A DNA stretch of 64,000 nucleotides from Chryseobacterium sp. G0201 (GCF_003815655.1 NZ_CP033917.1:2728001-2792000); one strand, 5' to 3'; shown: positions 45,382-54,531, numbered from the stretch's first letter. Notes: generated from the sequence alone by a model not told the origin. Numbers and translations are program-made.

Positions 45382-47936
45382 TGATGAATAGAAATTGGAA
45401 AAATATGATGAAGAACAGGGAAAACATACTTGAAAGTAATAAGACAGTAAATACGATTCAAAAAATATTGTTGCTCCTCATTGTGTTTACTTTTCTATTG
45501 TTACCACTACCACTCAACGGGCAACATGATTTGAAAAAATTGGAAGCATTGGCAGAAAAAGCTGAAGTTCCTGATTTTCTGAAAATGTCTGATGACGGAA
45601 AATGGGTAAGCTGGCTGATGAAATATGAAAGTAAATCGCCGATGTACATTTTACAAAATGTACATGATAAGACTCAAAAGTTTGAACGAAAATCAATCAG
45701 GACTTCATTTTTTATGGGTAGTGAAAAATTCGCTTTTTTGAGTGGTGAGCAATTAGAACTAATTAATCTAATAGATCAAACTATTGAAACAAAAGATCAT
45801 GTAAAGACGATTGATCAGATGAAACCGCAATCTTTATTTTTGATTCATTATGATGAGCATCAAAATAACAGACTGGAAGTTTACGGTAAAAACGGCAGAA
45901 AGATTCATGAGTTAGAAAATGTTATTAGATATAGCACTGTTGATGAAGAACTCATTGTTTTTCAGAAAAATGATCAAAATGAGACTGACGTTTTGAGGGT
46001 TGATACAAAAAATAAAAAGATCATAGCCCGCGCGTTCGATGAAGTCTTGAAAGTATGGAAAGGCACTGCTACGGAAGGAGGATATACCGTCTTTGGTAAA
46101 GACAAGCATGAATATACATTGAAGCATTGTGTTGATGGTTTACAGATTCCTCGAAACCTTGATTTGATGCGGAGTAAAAATTACCATTACGTAAATCTTG
46201 ACTATTCATCAGATCCTGATGCATTATTTATCAAGCTAATCAGAAAGATTCCGAAAGAAAAAAAACTTTTAGAGTTTTGGTACGGCGTTGAAAAAGATCT
46301 CACTCATCATATTAAAGATATGCAGGTTGAAGAAAATTTTTTGTGGTATCCCCAAACAGGTAAAGTAATTCCGATGGATTCGATGTTTCATACAGAAATA
46401 GCGATTGGAAATTCCGGTAATTTTTTGAAGATAAAGAAAGACCAATCATTTGTAGATAAGAAAGATGATTTTTTCATGCCCAAAAGAGATTCCTTGTTTG
46501 TATGGAATTCAAGATCAAATGAACATCGTTTTCTTTGCGTGATTGATGAAAGACTGTATGTTTCACCTGATAGAAAATGGGTTCTTACGGCTGATAATAA
46601 TGGCTGGAATCTTGTAAACACATTTACCCTGAAAACTAAAAAACAAATATCAGATCCTGAAGCTTCGCCATACTTTAAAGGAACTGAGCTTATTACCTGG
46701 GTAAAAGGTAATAATGTATGGCAACAAAATATTTTGAACGGCAAACTGGAGAGGAAAGTAACTTTAGATGGTGACAATGTTGAAATTATCAACAGTCAAC
46801 ACCAAAAGATTACGGAAGGGCTTCCTAGAGAAATTATTTCAGTGCCTGACAATAATTATTTATTTCGCATTTCAAAAGGTGATTTGTTGAAATCATATGT
46901 AGAGTGGGATCATCGTACAATAAAAAAAATTATAGCTGAAACTACAGATAAAATACGAAATTTCACCTATACAGATAATCATTCAAATTTTGTGTGGACG
47001 AAAGAAAATTACAATGAAGCGCCATCCATTGTATTTAAACAAAAACGAAAGAAAGATCATATCGTATTCACTTCCAATGCTCATGACAAAACTGCAGAAA
47101 AAATAAGAAAAATTCAGCTGTTTTACAAAGGAGCAACAGAAGAATCTTTAACTGCAACTTTATTTTTACCACATGATTATGATCCGGGTAAAAAATATCC
47201 TGTCGTACTTAATATTTACGAAAAACAGCAGAAAGGTACATCAGCCTTTTTGCTTCCGACATTAAAAAACGGGAGAGGCTTTAATGCAAGGTTGCTATTG
47301 GAATCAGGCTATATGGTGCTCATTCCGGATATTACATACGCAGATAAAGGATCAGGTCTTTCAGCACTTGAGTCTATTCATAATGTTCTGGATGAATTGG
47401 TCAAAATAGAACAAGTAGATGCAGGGCGTATTGCATTGACAGGACAGTCTTTCGGGGGATATCAGACTAACTTTATCGCAACGCACTCGGATCGTTTTGC
47501 TACATTTATTTCGGGAGCATCGGTGTCGGACATTGTTCATACTCCTTTTTCTTTCAATTACGATTTTGGAAGTCCTGACTATTGGCGGTATGAATATGGT
47601 CAAATGCGTATGGGTGGCAGCTTTGTAGAAAATAAACAAAAATACATGGATAACAATCCGTTGTATTTTGCTTCGGAGGTTAAAGCACCCATATTACTTT
47701 GGACAGGCGAAAAAGATAGTAATGTAGACCGTGAGGAAACCCGCTCATTATTTGTTGCTCTAAGAAAATACCGCAAACCTGTGATAGCATTGTTCTATCA
47801 GGAAGAAGGTCATTCGCTTCTTCAACAAATTGCACAAAAAGATTTATCTGTAAGAATGCTTGAATGGCTGGATTATTTTCTGAAAGGTAAGAATGGTGTT
47901 GAATGGATTGATAAACAAATGAAGGGTGCGTTGTAG
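45381..47936 (+). CDS. S9 family prolyl-oligopeptidase-like serine peptidase
   Basis: 851 residues from ATG 45381 (the TTG at 45378 is less likely; an ATG at 45405 would give a shorter leader). A signal or anchor helix lies at about 28-50 (ILLLLIVFTFLLLPLPLNGQ), so it acts in the periplasm or at the surface. A seven-blade beta-propeller-like region (about 55-590) precedes an alpha/beta-hydrolase domain with nucleophile GQSFGGY, Asp in GEKDSNV and His in EEGHSLL. It cleaves short peptides. As the third gene of the SusCD operon it probably processes the imported or exported peptide. Confidence 0.9.
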   Translation: MMNRNWKNMMKNRENILESNKTVNTIQKILLLLIVFTFLLLPLPLNGQHDLKKLEALAEKAEVPDFLKMSDDGKWVSWLMKYESKSPMYILQNVHDKTQKFERKSIRTSFFMGSEKFAFLSGEQLELINLIDQTIETKDHVKTIDQMKPQSLFLIHYDEHQNNRLEVYGKNGRKIHELENVIRYSTVDEELIVFQKNDQNETDVLRVDTKNKKIIARAFDEVLKVWKGTATEGGYTVFGKDKHEYTLKHCVDGLQIPRNLDLMRSKNYHYVNLDYSSDPDALFIKLIRKIPKEKKLLEFWYGVEKDLTHHIKDMQVEENFLWYPQTGKVIPMDSMFHTEIAIGNSGNFLKIKKDQSFVDKKDDFFMPKRDSLFVWNSRSNEHRFLCVIDERLYVSPDRKWVLTADNNGWNLVNTFTLKTKKQISDPEASPYFKGTELITWVKGNNVWQQNILNGKLERKVTLDGDNVEIINSQHQKITEGLPREIISVPDNNYLFRISKGDLLKSYVEWDHRTIKKIIAETTDKIRNFTYTDNHSNFVWTKENYNEAPSIVFKQKRKKDHIVFTSNAHDKTAEKIRKIQLFYKGATEESLTATLFLPHDYDPGKKYPVVLNIYEKQQKGTSAFLLPTLKNGRGFNARLLLESGYMVLIPDITYADKGSGLSALESIHNVLDELVKIEQVDAGRIALTGQSFGGYQTNFIATHSDRFATFISGASVSDIVHTPFSFNYDFGSPDYWRYEYGQMRMGGSFVENKQKYMDNNPLYFASEVKAPILLWTGEKDSNVDREETRSLFVALRKYRKPVIALFYQEEGHSLLQQIAQKDLSVRMLEWLDYFLKGKNGVEWIDKQMKGAL

Positions 47937-47944
47937 CACCCTTC
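47921..47944 (+). terminator. Terminator between convergent peptidase and DUF6520 genes
   Basis: Nine-base stem GAAGGGTGC / GCACCCTTC with loop GTTGTA, then ACCTTTTTAATT. It overlaps the peptidase stop codon. Confidence 0.8.
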
Positions 47945-47954
47945 ACCTTTTTAA

Positions 47955-48236
47955 TTAGTTAGGAATTTCATACAGTGGATTCCCGCACGAGGTTCCGCCT
48001 GCATTTTGGAATAGATTATGAGTGTTGACTCCGTCTGACCAGGTACATACTTCACCTAAAATATCAGCCTGACATGACTTTTCCGTCATAATACATTTTT
48101 CAACAGGTGCTAACGGATCAAAACGATAACCGTTTTCCACTAAACTGTTTTTTTTCACAACGCTTGTAGCGTACGCACTCCCTGCGCCTAAAAGCAAAAC
48201 TGCTAAGGGCAATGCGATTTTTCTCATTTTTTTCAT
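47955..48236 (-). CDS. Small secreted four-cysteine protein, DUF6520 family
   Basis: 93 residues: signal peptide MKKMRKIALPLAVLLLGAGSAYA (23), then a mature part of 70 with four Cys (VEKCIMTEKSC, GEVCTWSDG, GGTSCGNPLYEIPN). The TW motif and the NPLYxIP end are family marks. Two disulfides are expected in the periplasm. DUF6520 proteins recur in flavobacteria next to MauE-type and S9-peptidase genes; their role is unknown. Here it ends the minus-strand operon and faces the peptidase. It could be a structural peptide, signal or bacteriocin-like product. Confidence 0.82.
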   Translation of the reverse strand: MKKMRKIALPLAVLLLGAGSAYATSVVKKNSLVENGYRFDPLAPVEKCIMTEKSCQADILGEVCTWSDGVNTHNLFQNAGGTSCGNPLYEIPN

Positions 48237-48258
48237 GATGTAAAATTAAATTTGGTGC

Positions 48259-49773
48259 CTACTCTTGGTTCAGGTTTTCGGCTTCCCCTGCAATGAAATG
48301 TTGAGTGATGTTCTGCGCAAAACGATATTTAATGATTTCATTTCCTGTTAATACATAAAGATGCTGATCTGTAATATGAAACTGTACCTTTTTTTCCTTT
48401 TTGGGATTTGGTAGATAAAAACTTCCGATATATCCTTGTTTTACAGTTGAATAAACATCAATAATAAAAGAATTTTTCCATCGGTCCCTGTCTTCAAATT
48501 TTCCTATGAGATTTGATTCTATGAATAGCAGACCTGCATATACAAATGCTTTTTTATTGACTTTCAATGGGGGTTTGCTCATCTTCTTTTTTCCGTCCGA
48601 AAGTTCAGAAACCTTAATCTGCGGAATGCTTATCGTATCAATGGTTTTATACTTCGCTTTGACGGTAAGATGGTCATCCATTATCAAGAGCTGGTTTTTG
48701 TAATAGTGTACATAAACAGCAATCTGAGTGAGCGGGTCAAAATGTAGTTGTCCATCAGTATCAAAGATTCCGTCATTGGTTTTTCCAAGAATTCCCGATT
48801 TCAGATTCAGAGGATTTTTCTGCAAAGGATTCAACAATCCTAAAGTCTGCTTTTCTGAATCTTTGAAATAAGTGCTGATTGCAAAGGCATCTTTACTGAT
48901 ATTCACCAATTGGCTAAAGTACGCCTGTCCTAAGCTCAAGGTCTTTGCTTGATGATTTCCCAAGATTCCCTGATAGATTACAGGAACACTTCCGTCATAC
49001 AGATAATAATTCTGGGCATTCACTTTCAGCTGTACTCTTTTAAAATCAAAGTTGTAACGATCCGGTAATACCCTGTTTTCTTTCGTTGCTTTAAAATTCA
49101 AATCAGTTGATGTCAGTAGAAATGGAGCGGTATAGTTCCCCAGATATACTGAATCTTTTGAAATGCCCGCAAAGTAATAGGAGTTGATCTGAAGATTGGA
49201 CCGTTTTTCTTCTGTTATCGGATGCTGTAAAAACCTTCGTGTAAAATTATTTTCCTTTTTGATCATAAATTCTGATTGTCTGTACATCAGAATAATTGCT
49301 GAACAACTTACTATTGATAAGACGAGCAGCAGACTCACAGATTTAAAAATCTCCTGTCGTTTAGAATCTGAATATAAAATAACTGCAAAAGCAGCTATGA
49401 TAACAGTGGCAATATTAAAGATCAGATGGGTTTTCCAATCCATTTTTTCTAAGATTCCACCACAAGAGCAAGGAATAAACTCGCTATAGTTCAGTATCAT
49501 GTAGATATATACAGTGAATGAAACCATCAGAACAAAAGAACTGTATAATCCGATTTTTCTGGATCTCTCAAAGATCAATAAAATACATATTGCAAGTTCA
49601 ATGACTAGAACTCCGTAAGACATGACATTTGAAAATGCACTCAATAGGGGAGATTGTGCAATCTGAATCTGAAAATTTTCAAAATCCATCATTTTACTGA
49701 TACTTGCATAGCAGAAGAGCAATATGAAAAAATAGCTGACAAATTCTATAAATCTTGTTCTGAAGGTTTTCAT
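48259..49773 (-). CDS. MauE/DoxX-type redox membrane protein with C-terminal propeller-like domain
   Basis: Start at ATG 49773 (MKTFRTRFIEFVSYF); 504 residues. Residues 1-150 hold four membrane helices and the motif IPCSCGGILEKMDW, the CxCGG mark of MauE-like proteins that assist disulfide formation in exported proteins. A fifth helix (about 142-162) leads to a periplasmic beta-rich domain of about 330 residues that may be a propeller. It lies between the 54-residue gene and the four-Cys DUF6520 gene in one operon, so oxidation of that peptide is a natural guess. Confidence 0.82.
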   Translation of the reverse strand: MKTFRTRFIEFVSYFFILLFCYASISKMMDFENFQIQIAQSPLLSAFSNVMSYGVLVIELAICILLIFERSRKIGLYSSFVLMVSFTVYIYMILNYSEFIPCSCGGILEKMDWKTHLIFNIATVIIAAFAVILYSDSKRQEIFKSVSLLLVLSIVSCSAIILMYRQSEFMIKKENNFTRRFLQHPITEEKRSNLQINSYYFAGISKDSVYLGNYTAPFLLTSTDLNFKATKENRVLPDRYNFDFKRVQLKVNAQNYYLYDGSVPVIYQGILGNHQAKTLSLGQAYFSQLVNISKDAFAISTYFKDSEKQTLGLLNPLQKNPLNLKSGILGKTNDGIFDTDGQLHFDPLTQIAVYVHYYKNQLLIMDDHLTVKAKYKTIDTISIPQIKVSELSDGKKKMSKPPLKVNKKAFVYAGLLFIESNLIGKFEDRDRWKNSFIIDVYSTVKQGYIGSFYLPNPKKEKKVQFHITDQHLYVLTGNEIIKYRFAQNITQHFIAGEAENLNQE

Positions 49774-49784
49774 AGTTTTCTTTT

Positions 49785-49949
49785 TTATCCTTTTCTGACT
49801 AAAATCCATTTGACATTTTTTCCACAGTAGGCGGGCATTACTTCGCCTTTTGAAACGTAAACTGCAGTGCTTATTCTTCCTTCAATCTCCCATTTTCCAC
49901 TTTCGGTACACTTCTTTCCGGTACTTAAGATCACTTTCTGATTTTCCAT
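49785..49949 (-). CDS. 54-residue protein, YjzC-like pattern
   Basis: ATG 49949 to TAA 49785: MENQKVILSTGKKCTESGKW ... AVYVSKGEVMPAYCGKNVKW then ILVRKG. The spacing K-C-x-x-S-G-x-W ... KGExMP ... W recalls a widespread family of about 60 residues (YjzC-like). It has two Cys and no signal peptide. It ends 11 bases before the MauE-type start and lies 38 bases after the lipoprotein gene, so it belongs to that operon. Confidence 0.65.
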   Translation of the reverse strand: MENQKVILSTGKKCTESGKWEIEGRISTAVYVSKGEVMPAYCGKNVKWILVRKG

Positions 49950-49987
49950 TTTTTGAAACTGTTTCAGTTTAGCAGAAGTCGTATTTA

Positions 49988-50236
49988 TCAGATCGTATCT
50001 TTCACTATCCTCCAGTGCTGCTTATCTTTTTTTGGTTCATCATCATCACCGGTCTCAAAATTATTAGAGCCATTTGTTTCTGAAGATCCATCTGCATTCT
50101 TTGAAGATTCTTTATTGTTTGGAATTTCAATACTTTGTTGTTTCTGTTCTGTCATGTCAGAAACAGATTCGGTTCTTTCACAAGACTGCATAAAGAATGC
50201 AGCTGTTAGACTTAAAAGTGAGATATACTTTTTCAT
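49988..50236 (-). CDS. Small acidic lipoprotein
   Basis: 82 residues: MKKYISLLSLTAAFFMQSC is a clear lipoprotein signal (Cys19). The mature part is Ser/Asn/Glu-rich and disordered, with an acidic run (GDDDEPKKDK) resembling an outer-leaflet export signal. It is the first gene of the minus-strand operon with the 54-residue, MauE-type and DUF6520 genes. No family known; it may be a variable surface partner. Confidence 0.7.
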   Translation of the reverse strand: MKKYISLLSLTAAFFMQSCERTESVSDMTEQKQQSIEIPNNKESSKNADGSSETNGSNNFETGDDDEPKKDKQHWRIVKDTI

Positions 50237-50493
50237 TTTTTTAATAATGGTTTTAAAATTTATCCCGGCCGGTTGTTGATATTGATTAGAATTCTGATGT
50301 CGAAATTAGGAGGGTTAGGGAATTAAAAAAAACTATTGTTGCATCAATTGATACATTAAATGTCACTATTGATCAATTCTACCAACAAAATTTATTTGTA
50401 TATCATTGATAATCAGTTTATTGTTTTGATTGTAAAGTTTGAAAAAGCGTTTAATTGTGTCTTTTTTATTAAATTTGAATATATCTTATCATA

Positions 50494-52203
50494 ATGTATT
50501 ATTGTAATAGAATTTTACCACTATTGTTCACTTTGTTTGTGTTTATGACACAAGGTAAAGAGATACAACAACAATCTTACAAGGAGATTTCCCGATTGAT
50601 CAATTCCTACTCAGAGAATGACGAAAGAGCAATGGTTTTTGTCAAAATGTACATTGACAAAGCAAAAAATGACCATAACCTTAAAAAACTAATCCGAGGT
50701 TACGAAGAAGCCATCTATTACAGCAAAGAAACCAGCAGAAAATTATCATACGCTGACAGTGCCATTGTCACCGCTGTAAAATCAAACGACCAGGATCAGA
50801 TCGCAAGAGCCTACGCAGGAAAAGGAATTATTTATTACTATAATCTAAGACAATATAAAAAAGCTTTAGAAGAATATTTAATAGCATTCAAATATTCAAA
50901 AAATTCAAAAGATGGTTACCTTAAAAATAAGATCATCTATCATTTGGGAATGATCAAAAGCTATTTGGGATACTATAAATATGCAGCCTTACATTTTGAA
51001 GAGACAGCTGATTTTTTTGAAAAAAATGCCAAACAGAGTTTAGATCGGAACATCAGGTTCAATAATGAATCAGGTTATTTTAACAGTATTTATCGCTTAA
51101 GCACTTGTTATAGAAATCTGAAATTATATCATAAGGAAGACTCCCTCATTAATATTGGGCTGGAAAGGCTTCATAACAACAGCGAGCTGATGATTGAGTT
51201 TGGGTACTTCCAGAAAGGAAGGGGAGTGCAGTTACTTAGAAAGGGAAAAGCAGATGAAGCATTGAAGCACTTTAAAGTGTCTCAAGATATTCTGAGCAAC
51301 AATCAGGATTACGCTTCCTTGACGAGCGTCTATTTTTATATAGGGAAACTATATAGATCAAAGGGAAACAGAGCTGAATCGTTAAACTATTTTAATAAAG
51401 TTGATTCGCTGGTTAATAAATTTTGGTTTATTACCCCTGAGATCAGATCAAGTTACCTGTATCTGATCGATGATGCTAAAAAAAATGGGAATTCTGAACG
51501 GAAGATATATTACGCGGATCAGTTGTTAAAGGCCGACTCCATTATTAATGCTGACTTTGTGATGCTCACGGACAAAATTTATAGCGAGTATGATACGGAC
51601 AATTTAATAGAAGAGAAGAAGCAGATGATCAGAGGTCATCAAGTTATTTTATATTCTTTCATTGGTGCGGGACTGGTAATCTTGTTTTTTTTAATTTGGA
51701 GGTTCAGGAAAAGAGAAAAGGAATTGAATGCCAGGTATCAGGAAGTGCTGGAAAAATTAAATACCTCAAAAGAAACCATTACTTTCGACGTCATAGCACC
51801 CGCTTCATCTGATGAAAACAGTTTAGACTTATACAGTTCAGAAATTATCGAGGACATCAAAACAAATCTAAAGATTTTTGAAGACGAAAAACAATTTCTT
51901 CAGCAGAATTTAACACTTGACATTGTTGCCAAAATGATAGGAAGCAACCGCACCCATTTATCGTATGTACTCAATGTACACTTTGATGTAACATTTCCAA
52001 CATACCTTAAAGCTTTAAGAATCAAATATATCACCAATTTACTTGTAGAGGAAACTATATATCTTAGTTATAAAATTGAAACACTCGCCAAAATATGCGG
52101 GATGGCGAACAGGCAGATCTTCTCAGCACACTTTCTCGAGATCAACAGTATCAGGCCTAGAGATTTTATTAGAATGAGACAGGAAGAATTAAAGAAGACC
52201 TGA
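50494..52203 (+). CDS. TPR-AraC membrane regulator
   Basis: 569 residues: signal or first helix (about 6-22), eight or so TPR repeats in the periplasm (about 60-370), one membrane helix (VILYSFIGAGLVILFFLIWRF, about 384-404), a short coiled coil, and a C-terminal AraC-type DNA-binding domain (about 460-560; FLQQNLTLDIVAKMIGSNRTHLSYVLN and the second HTH ETLAKICGMANRQIFSAHF). This lets it sense a periplasmic ligand and act on DNA. It is divergent from the lipoprotein operon with a 257-base gap, and so probably controls the SusCD/peptidase and DUF6520 genes. Confidence 0.9.
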   Translation: MYYCNRILPLLFTLFVFMTQGKEIQQQSYKEISRLINSYSENDERAMVFVKMYIDKAKNDHNLKKLIRGYEEAIYYSKETSRKLSYADSAIVTAVKSNDQDQIARAYAGKGIIYYYNLRQYKKALEEYLIAFKYSKNSKDGYLKNKIIYHLGMIKSYLGYYKYAALHFEETADFFEKNAKQSLDRNIRFNNESGYFNSIYRLSTCYRNLKLYHKEDSLINIGLERLHNNSELMIEFGYFQKGRGVQLLRKGKADEALKHFKVSQDILSNNQDYASLTSVYFYIGKLYRSKGNRAESLNYFNKVDSLVNKFWFITPEIRSSYLYLIDDAKKNGNSERKIYYADQLLKADSIINADFVMLTDKIYSEYDTDNLIEEKKQMIRGHQVILYSFIGAGLVILFFLIWRFRKREKELNARYQEVLEKLNTSKETITFDVIAPASSDENSLDLYSSEIIEDIKTNLKIFEDEKQFLQQNLTLDIVAKMIGSNRTHLSYVLNVHFDVTFPTYLKALRIKYITNLLVEETIYLSYKIETLAKICGMANRQIFSAHFLEINSIRPRDFIRMRQEELKKT

Positions 52204-52254
52204 CTTTATTATTTTTTAGCCCGATTTTTACGTTAACAAAAAATTGAAAAACGT

Positions 52255-53100
52255 ATGAACGGACAAAATTTTAAAAAAAAAGTGGATCAGCTTTGGAAAG
52301 ATCTTACAACGGCAGTGGATCAGATCAACAGAAGTGAGAATGATATTGTGATTCGGGCAGAAGAAATTCTGATGGAAACAGACGCTTCTATAAGACAATT
52401 GAAAGACCTATTGCGCCAATATCAATTTCCGGACTGGAGTAACGAAATATATTTCTTTAAAAATACCAAACCGCAGTTCGTAGCAGTTTATATTTACTAC
52501 TCCAAAGTGCTTGCCATAGAAGCCTCAAAACCCTATGCTGATTCGCAGGCGTTAAGATCGTATTATGAAAACGAGAGATCCAATCTTTTATATTTCTATA
52601 ATGAGCAAAGAGAATTCATCAGTTATTATCGTCGTAAATCTACATACTTGGACAAAAAATATTTCGTTCGGTTCAAATTTGATTTTAAGTTGAAGCTCAG
52701 TCCGGAATTGTACAGTTATGATGAGGAATTTTCCACTTCCCACGACCATATTGTGTCTCAAATAATGGCAAATGATCTTCTTGAACAATATTTAACAAAT
52801 AAAATTGATTCAAAAGACAGTAAAGAAAACTCTATTGACCATATTAAGAATCTGGAATGGACAGCCCCGAAAGTTGCCCTTATTGAGCTGTTGTATGCAC
52901 TTCATCAAACGAAGTGTTTTAATGGAGGTCATTCAGATCTGGCGGAAATTTTCCGTTGGGCAGAAAATTCATTAAATATTGGTTTAGGGAATTATCATAA
53001 AACATTCAGCGAAATACGGTTAAGAAAAACGGATAGAACAAAATTTCTGTCATTGCTTCAGCATAATTTTAATCAGTATTTGGATGACTTAGACCTATAG
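52255..53100 (+). CDS. rteC: RteC-like protein (element excision/transfer regulator)
   Basis: 281 residues with RteC hallmarks: an N-terminal helical part, FPDWSNEIYFFKNTKPQFVA (about 61-80) and the C-terminal winged-helix region (about 205-280; WTAPKVALIELLYALHQTKCFNGG). In CTnDOT RteC switches on the excision genes. Here no rteA/rteB pair is seen; it precedes a repeat-rich gap and an excisionase-like HTH gene, which fits control of mobility. Confidence 0.87.
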   Translation: MNGQNFKKKVDQLWKDLTTAVDQINRSENDIVIRAEEILMETDASIRQLKDLLRQYQFPDWSNEIYFFKNTKPQFVAVYIYYSKVLAIEASKPYADSQALRSYYENERSNLLYFYNEQREFISYYRRKSTYLDKKYFVRFKFDFKLKLSPELYSYDEEFSTSHDHIVSQIMANDLLEQYLTNKIDSKDSKENSIDHIKNLEWTAPKVALIELLYALHQTKCFNGGHSDLAEIFRWAENSLNIGLGNYHKTFSEIRLRKTDRTKFLSLLQHNFNQYLDDLDL

Positions 53101-53241
53101 GAGAACAATTAGTTTCTACACATAATTCTCCAATTTCAAATAAGACCATATTCTATTTTCACCTATTAAAACTTATAACATCTTAAGCTGCCTTAATCTT
53201 GATGTACTATAAATTAAGAGTCCTTATCGTTTATAATTCCA

Positions 53242-53278
53242 ACAATTGACCTATGAAATAGTATTTCATAGGAATTGT
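53242..53278. repeat. Perfect 23-bp palindrome with outer arms
   Basis: CCTATGAAATA (53250-53260) and TATTTCATAGG (53262-53272) around a single G. Outside, ACAATT (53242-53247) pairs with AATTGT (53273-53278) across a two-base bulge. It has no T tail. It may be a DNA-binding site for a dimer or an extruding cruciform. Confidence 0.7.
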
Positions 53279-53285
53279 AATTGTA

Positions 53286-53319
53286 ATCTTTCGGTAGTAT
53301 CGATAAGCTACCGAAAGAT
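53286..53319. repeat. Inverted repeat ATCTTTCGGTAG (copy 1)
   Basis: ATCTTTCGGTAG (53286-53297) / CTACCGAAAGAT (53308-53319), 10-base spacer. The same hairpin recurs at 53626-53657, 340 bases on. Confidence 0.7.
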
Positions 53320-53401
53320 CTTCTGTGTGATTTATTCATAGAGAAACTTTACACACACCATTATCAAAGAGATTTCTACTTAGATGATAGTTAAAAGTAC
53401 T

Positions 53402-53432
53402 TCAAGCTAATTTGAATTCGATCAAGCTAATT
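53402..53432. repeat. 11-bp direct repeat, period 20
   Basis: TCAAGCTAATT at 53402-53412 and 53422-53432. Spacing of about two helical turns suggests a protein binding site. Confidence 0.5.
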
Positions 53433-53625
53433 CTTAAAAATGTCGGGAAAACTATAGTCTTAATGGGAAGGAATAAAAAATTTATATAAATATTGAATTA
53501 TAATCCAATAAAAGTGTTGCTTATCGCAATGCATTGGAGGTTTTTTTTCCAATTTCAAAAAAAATCAGTTTAATCACCAGTAACCATTGATCTAAGACTC
53601 TGTATTCAAAGGATGTACAAAAGAG

Positions 53626-53657
53626 TCTTTCGGTAGTACCGAGAAACTACCGAAAGA
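53626..53657. repeat. Inverted repeat TCTTTCGGTAG (copy 2)
   Basis: TCTTTCGGTAG (53626-53636) / CTACCGAAAGA (53647-53657), 10-base spacer. It ends 45 bases before the HTH gene and matches copy 1. The rest of 53101-53702 has no gene. Confidence 0.7.
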
Positions 53658-53702
53658 TATTAAGCGTGATTTTGAAATTTTGTCGAACAAAATAATTGAC
53701 AA

Positions 53703-53966
53703 ATGGCAATATCTATTATCACCAAAGAAGACCTTCAGCAATTCAAAATTGAACTATTGGAAGGCATTGAAATATTACTCAAGGGTAAGACGACCGAGCA
53801 AAAATTATGGCTTCGGAGTTCTGAGGTCAAGAAGCTTCTTAACATATCTTCAGGAACCTTACAAAATCTGAGGATCAATGGAACATTATCGTACAGCAAG
53901 ATAGGAGGCTCCTTGTATTACAATTATAAAGACATCCAAAAATTACTCGCGGATAAAAAACAATAA
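53703..53966 (+). CDS. Excisionase-like helix-turn-helix protein
   Basis: 87 residues: an N-terminal helix (KEDLQQFKIELLEGIEILLK), then WLRSSEVKKLLNISSGTLQNLRINGTLSYSKIGG, a MerR/HTH_17-type winged helix as in excisionases of Bacteroidota elements, and YYNYKDIQKLL. It starts 45 bases after a paired inverted repeat that may be its site. First of a run of small DNA-binding proteins. Confidence 0.82.
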   Translation: MAISIITKEDLQQFKIELLEGIEILLKGKTTEQKLWLRSSEVKKLLNISSGTLQNLRINGTLSYSKIGGSLYYNYKDIQKLLADKKQ

Positions 53967-53982
53967 TTTTTAATACGGAATT

Positions 53983-54525
53983 ATGAAGAATAATAAAAAT
54001 ATCATCGGCTTTTTTGAGCGTGTTATTGAAGATGATCGATTGTATCCCTCTCATATCAGTATGTATGTTTCACTTTTCCAGTTCTGGAGTTTGAACCGGT
54101 TTCAGAATCCTTTTCGGATCAGCAGGGAAGATGTGATGAAGTTAAGTAAGATCAGGTCAATCGCTACCTACCATAAATGCATCAGAGAACTTTATCGCGC
54201 AGGATTTATACGGTATTCACCAAGTTATAACTCATACAAAGGAAGCTTGGTCGAGATCATTGATTTTGGCACTGAAAAAGCAGGTGAAAAAAAAATATCT
54301 CAAAATCAAAATTTCTTACTAAAAGATGAGATTCGGTTTTTAGTTCCGGTGTTCAATGAAGTTGAGTTATATTTTACTGAACGGGATCTCCCATCTGCTG
54401 AGGCAGATCGTTTTTTTTCTTTTTATCGATTTAAAAACTGGAAATTGAGTAATGAGAAACCGATGAAATGCTGGCAGGCTGCTGCGAGGAATTGGATCTC
54501 TGAACTGAAAAAATCTATAAATTAA
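53983..54525 (+). CDS. Winged-helix element protein (transcription/replication accessory)
   Basis: 180 residues. Residues about 15-95 hold a winged helix (MYVSLFQFWSLNRFQNPFRI then SREDVMKLSKIRSIATYHKC). The C terminus (FFSFYRFKNWKLSNEKPMKCW then QAAARNWI) is the small domain shared by phage- and element-borne HTH proteins of Bacteroidota. It starts 16 bases after the excisionase-like gene. Exact job unknown. Confidence 0.75.
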   Translation: MKNNKNIIGFFERVIEDDRLYPSHISMYVSLFQFWSLNRFQNPFRISREDVMKLSKIRSIATYHKCIRELYRAGFIRYSPSYNSYKGSLVEIIDFGTEKAGEKKISQNQNFLLKDEIRFLVPVFNEVELYFTERDLPSAEADRFFSFYRFKNWKLSNEKPMKCWQAAARNWISELKKSIN

Positions 54526-54531
54526 GAACAA

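Noticed and set aside
53680-53871. 63-codon plus-strand frame
   Set aside because: Overlaps the excisionase-like HTH gene in another frame and has no content of its own.
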